This document shows positions 25,764 through 26,905 of a stretch of 26,905 nucleotides of DNA, piece by piece. The notes beneath the pieces were generated by a model. That model was not told the DNA's origin. It ran no database searches and was given only the letters and a program-made list of their open reading frames with translations. The DNA is from an uncultured Gammaproteobacteria bacterium (GTDB lineage Bacteria; Pseudomonadota; Gammaproteobacteria; Chromatiales; Chromatiaceae). Both the position numbers and the translations under genes were made by a program. Positions within the stretch are counted from its first letter, which is position 1; each line of letters begins with the position of its first letter. The stretch spans positions 1 to 26,905 of the forward strand of contig CALAZS010000028.1 in the NCBI GenBank assembly GCA_937926265.1. The letters are read 5' to 3'.

Positions 25764-26786
25764 CTATTGTGCTGTTGGCATTACAGAAACGGGGTCACCA
25801 TGGTTTAAGCGGTGACGGCCTTCATCAACAATCTGAAAACCCGGTTCAAAGTCCACTTTAGCCGAGCGACCTTCAACCGCACTCTCTAATTCATTAAATA
25901 CAGCCTTGTTGTCCTGCACTGAAAAAACTCCAAGCTTGCCGTTGCGTCGAACAATCAATTCGGCAGGTAATTGTTTACGATCTGTAGCCCAGAAAAGTCT
26001 TGCATCAATACCTGGCCAGATATCATCGTTATGTTCAAAAACCAGTTTTGCACGTGCTGTTTTTGTTAGCGATTCATACTCAGGCAACACGGTACGAAGC
26101 GTTACCGGATGACGTTTATTATTGATTTCAAGCCAAACCGATTGAGATACTTTAATTGATTCAACTTCCTGTTGCCTCAACTGCGCTTCCACTTCAGCAT
26201 CATTCAAACGCAGCAGTGAAATGACAGGCGTTCCAGGCACCACGTAACTGCCCTCACTCACTAACCTGTTTGTTACAACAGCATCAAACGGTGCGGAAAT
26301 CGAACAGTGTTCAAAATCTATTTGCGCCTGCTCGAAGTTGCTGGCCTGGGTTAACTGATTGGCAGTGGCTTCTTTGAGTTCAGTGGAACGCTGATCAAGC
26401 AACTCTTCACTGATGCTTTTTTTCTTTTTCAGATTGTTTGCACGTTGCAACTGACTGCGGGAAAAATTCAAGCGGGCATTACTTTGATTAAGAGATGCCT
26501 GGGCAACATCCCTGGCCAGCGCAATTTTACTGCAGTCCAATTGCATCAATTGTTGTCCGGAGGTGATAACATCACCTTCAAGCACATCAATACTGATCAC
26601 CCGTGCAGATATCTCCGCACTGATATCGGGTCGGTTGTTAACAATGACCTCTGCAGGCGCATTTGCAACAACTTCAATCGCAACCGCTTCAAATTTTTTT
26701 ACCGTAACCGGAATTGGCTGTGTTGATACTTCTGCCATTAATTGAAATGACAGAAAAAGAATCAACAAGCCAGTTAATGCTTTCAT
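25764..26786 (-). CDS. RND efflux adaptor (membrane fusion protein), secreted
   Basis: 340 residues from ATG 26786. A TTG start 51 bases upstream is possible but would place 17 polar residues before the signal peptide (KALTGLLILFLSFQLMAEV), so I reject it. There is no lipobox, so the mature protein should be soluble in the periplasm, unlike the other adaptor. The order is lipoyl half (SAEISARVISIDVLEGDVI), a long helical hairpin at about 75-145 rich in Gln and Asn, the second lipoyl half (CSISAPFDAVVTNRLVSEG) and a beta-barrel. It is first in the operon. I see no convincing promoter or operator in the 119 bases to the window edge and no regulator gene. Confidence 0.9.
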   Translation of the reverse strand: MKALTGLLILFLSFQLMAEVSTQPIPVTVKKFEAVAIEVVANAPAEVIVNNRPDISAEISARVISIDVLEGDVITSGQQLMQLDCSKIALARDVAQASLNQSNARLNFSRSQLQRANNLKKKKSISEELLDQRSTELKEATANQLTQASNFEQAQIDFEHCSISAPFDAVVTNRLVSEGSYVVPGTPVISLLRLNDAEVEAQLRQQEVESIKVSQSVWLEINNKRHPVTLRTVLPEYESLTKTARAKLVFEHNDDIWPGIDARLFWATDRKQLPAELIVRRNGKLGVFSVQDNKAVFNELESAVEGRSAKVDFEPGFQIVDEGRHRLNHGDPVSVMPTAQ

Positions 26787-26905
26787 GCTAATACCCTGCT
26801 TTACATTTAGCCTAAGACTATAGCAGAGTCGTATCAACTACAGGAATGATGTAAAAAGTTTCGCTGGGTGAAGAAGACTTTTTTAGGAATAACCTGGTAA
26901 ATATG

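Overview
The window looks like chromosomal DNA of a gammaproteobacterium. The best clue is the block alaS - lysC - csrA - tRNA-Ser(GCT), an arrangement typical of that class. ParC-type chemotaxis genes, RND efflux pumps and an MscK-like channel also fit a free-living, flagellated, probably aquatic Gram-negative. I cannot name a genus. Almost everything is on the minus strand; the exceptions are the mscK-like gene and a small broken gene.

Region 1 (1-7978, minus) is a chemotaxis operon read right to left: cheY, cheA, cheW, an unusual chemoreceptor (Aer-like PAS, two membrane helices, two duplicated PAS domains, signalling hairpin, zinc-binding CZB domain), a second cheW, a ParA-type ATPase (ParC) and a ParP-like gene cut by the window edge. 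Spacing is tight throughout, down to a 4-base overlap. A good sigma-28 (FliA) promoter match lies upstream of cheY, which suggests co-expression with late flagellar genes. cheR, cheB and cheZ are not in the window.

Region 2 (8022-12417, minus) is an RND efflux operon (lipoprotein adaptor, then pump). Its upstream region carries two overlapping, related dyads that look like the operator of a TetR-type repressor. A 12-bp tandem repeat separates it from the chemotaxis operon. Region 3 (12433-16152, plus) is a large MscK-type mechanosensitive channel gene with a possible short leader ORF and a clear terminator.

Region 4 (16282-18297) is AT-rich and looser: an outer-membrane beta-barrel gene, a gene-free stretch, a remnant of an exonuclease/endonuclease/phosphatase (EEP) protein whose catalytic core is missing, a terminator, tRNA-Ser, and a structured segment ending in a 25-bp duplicate of the tRNA 5' end. 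Region 5 (18298-22601, minus) holds csrA, lysC and alaS. Region 6 (22676-26786, minus) is a second RND pump and its periplasmic adaptor, upstream of alaS. Neither pump has an outer-membrane channel gene here, so both probably use one encoded elsewhere.

I found no CRISPR array, transposase, integrase or phage gene. The most interesting leads are the ParP-like N-terminus with its hexanucleotide repeat, the multi-sensor receptor, the tandem dyads before the efflux operon, the EEP relic and the tRNA-Ser duplicate.
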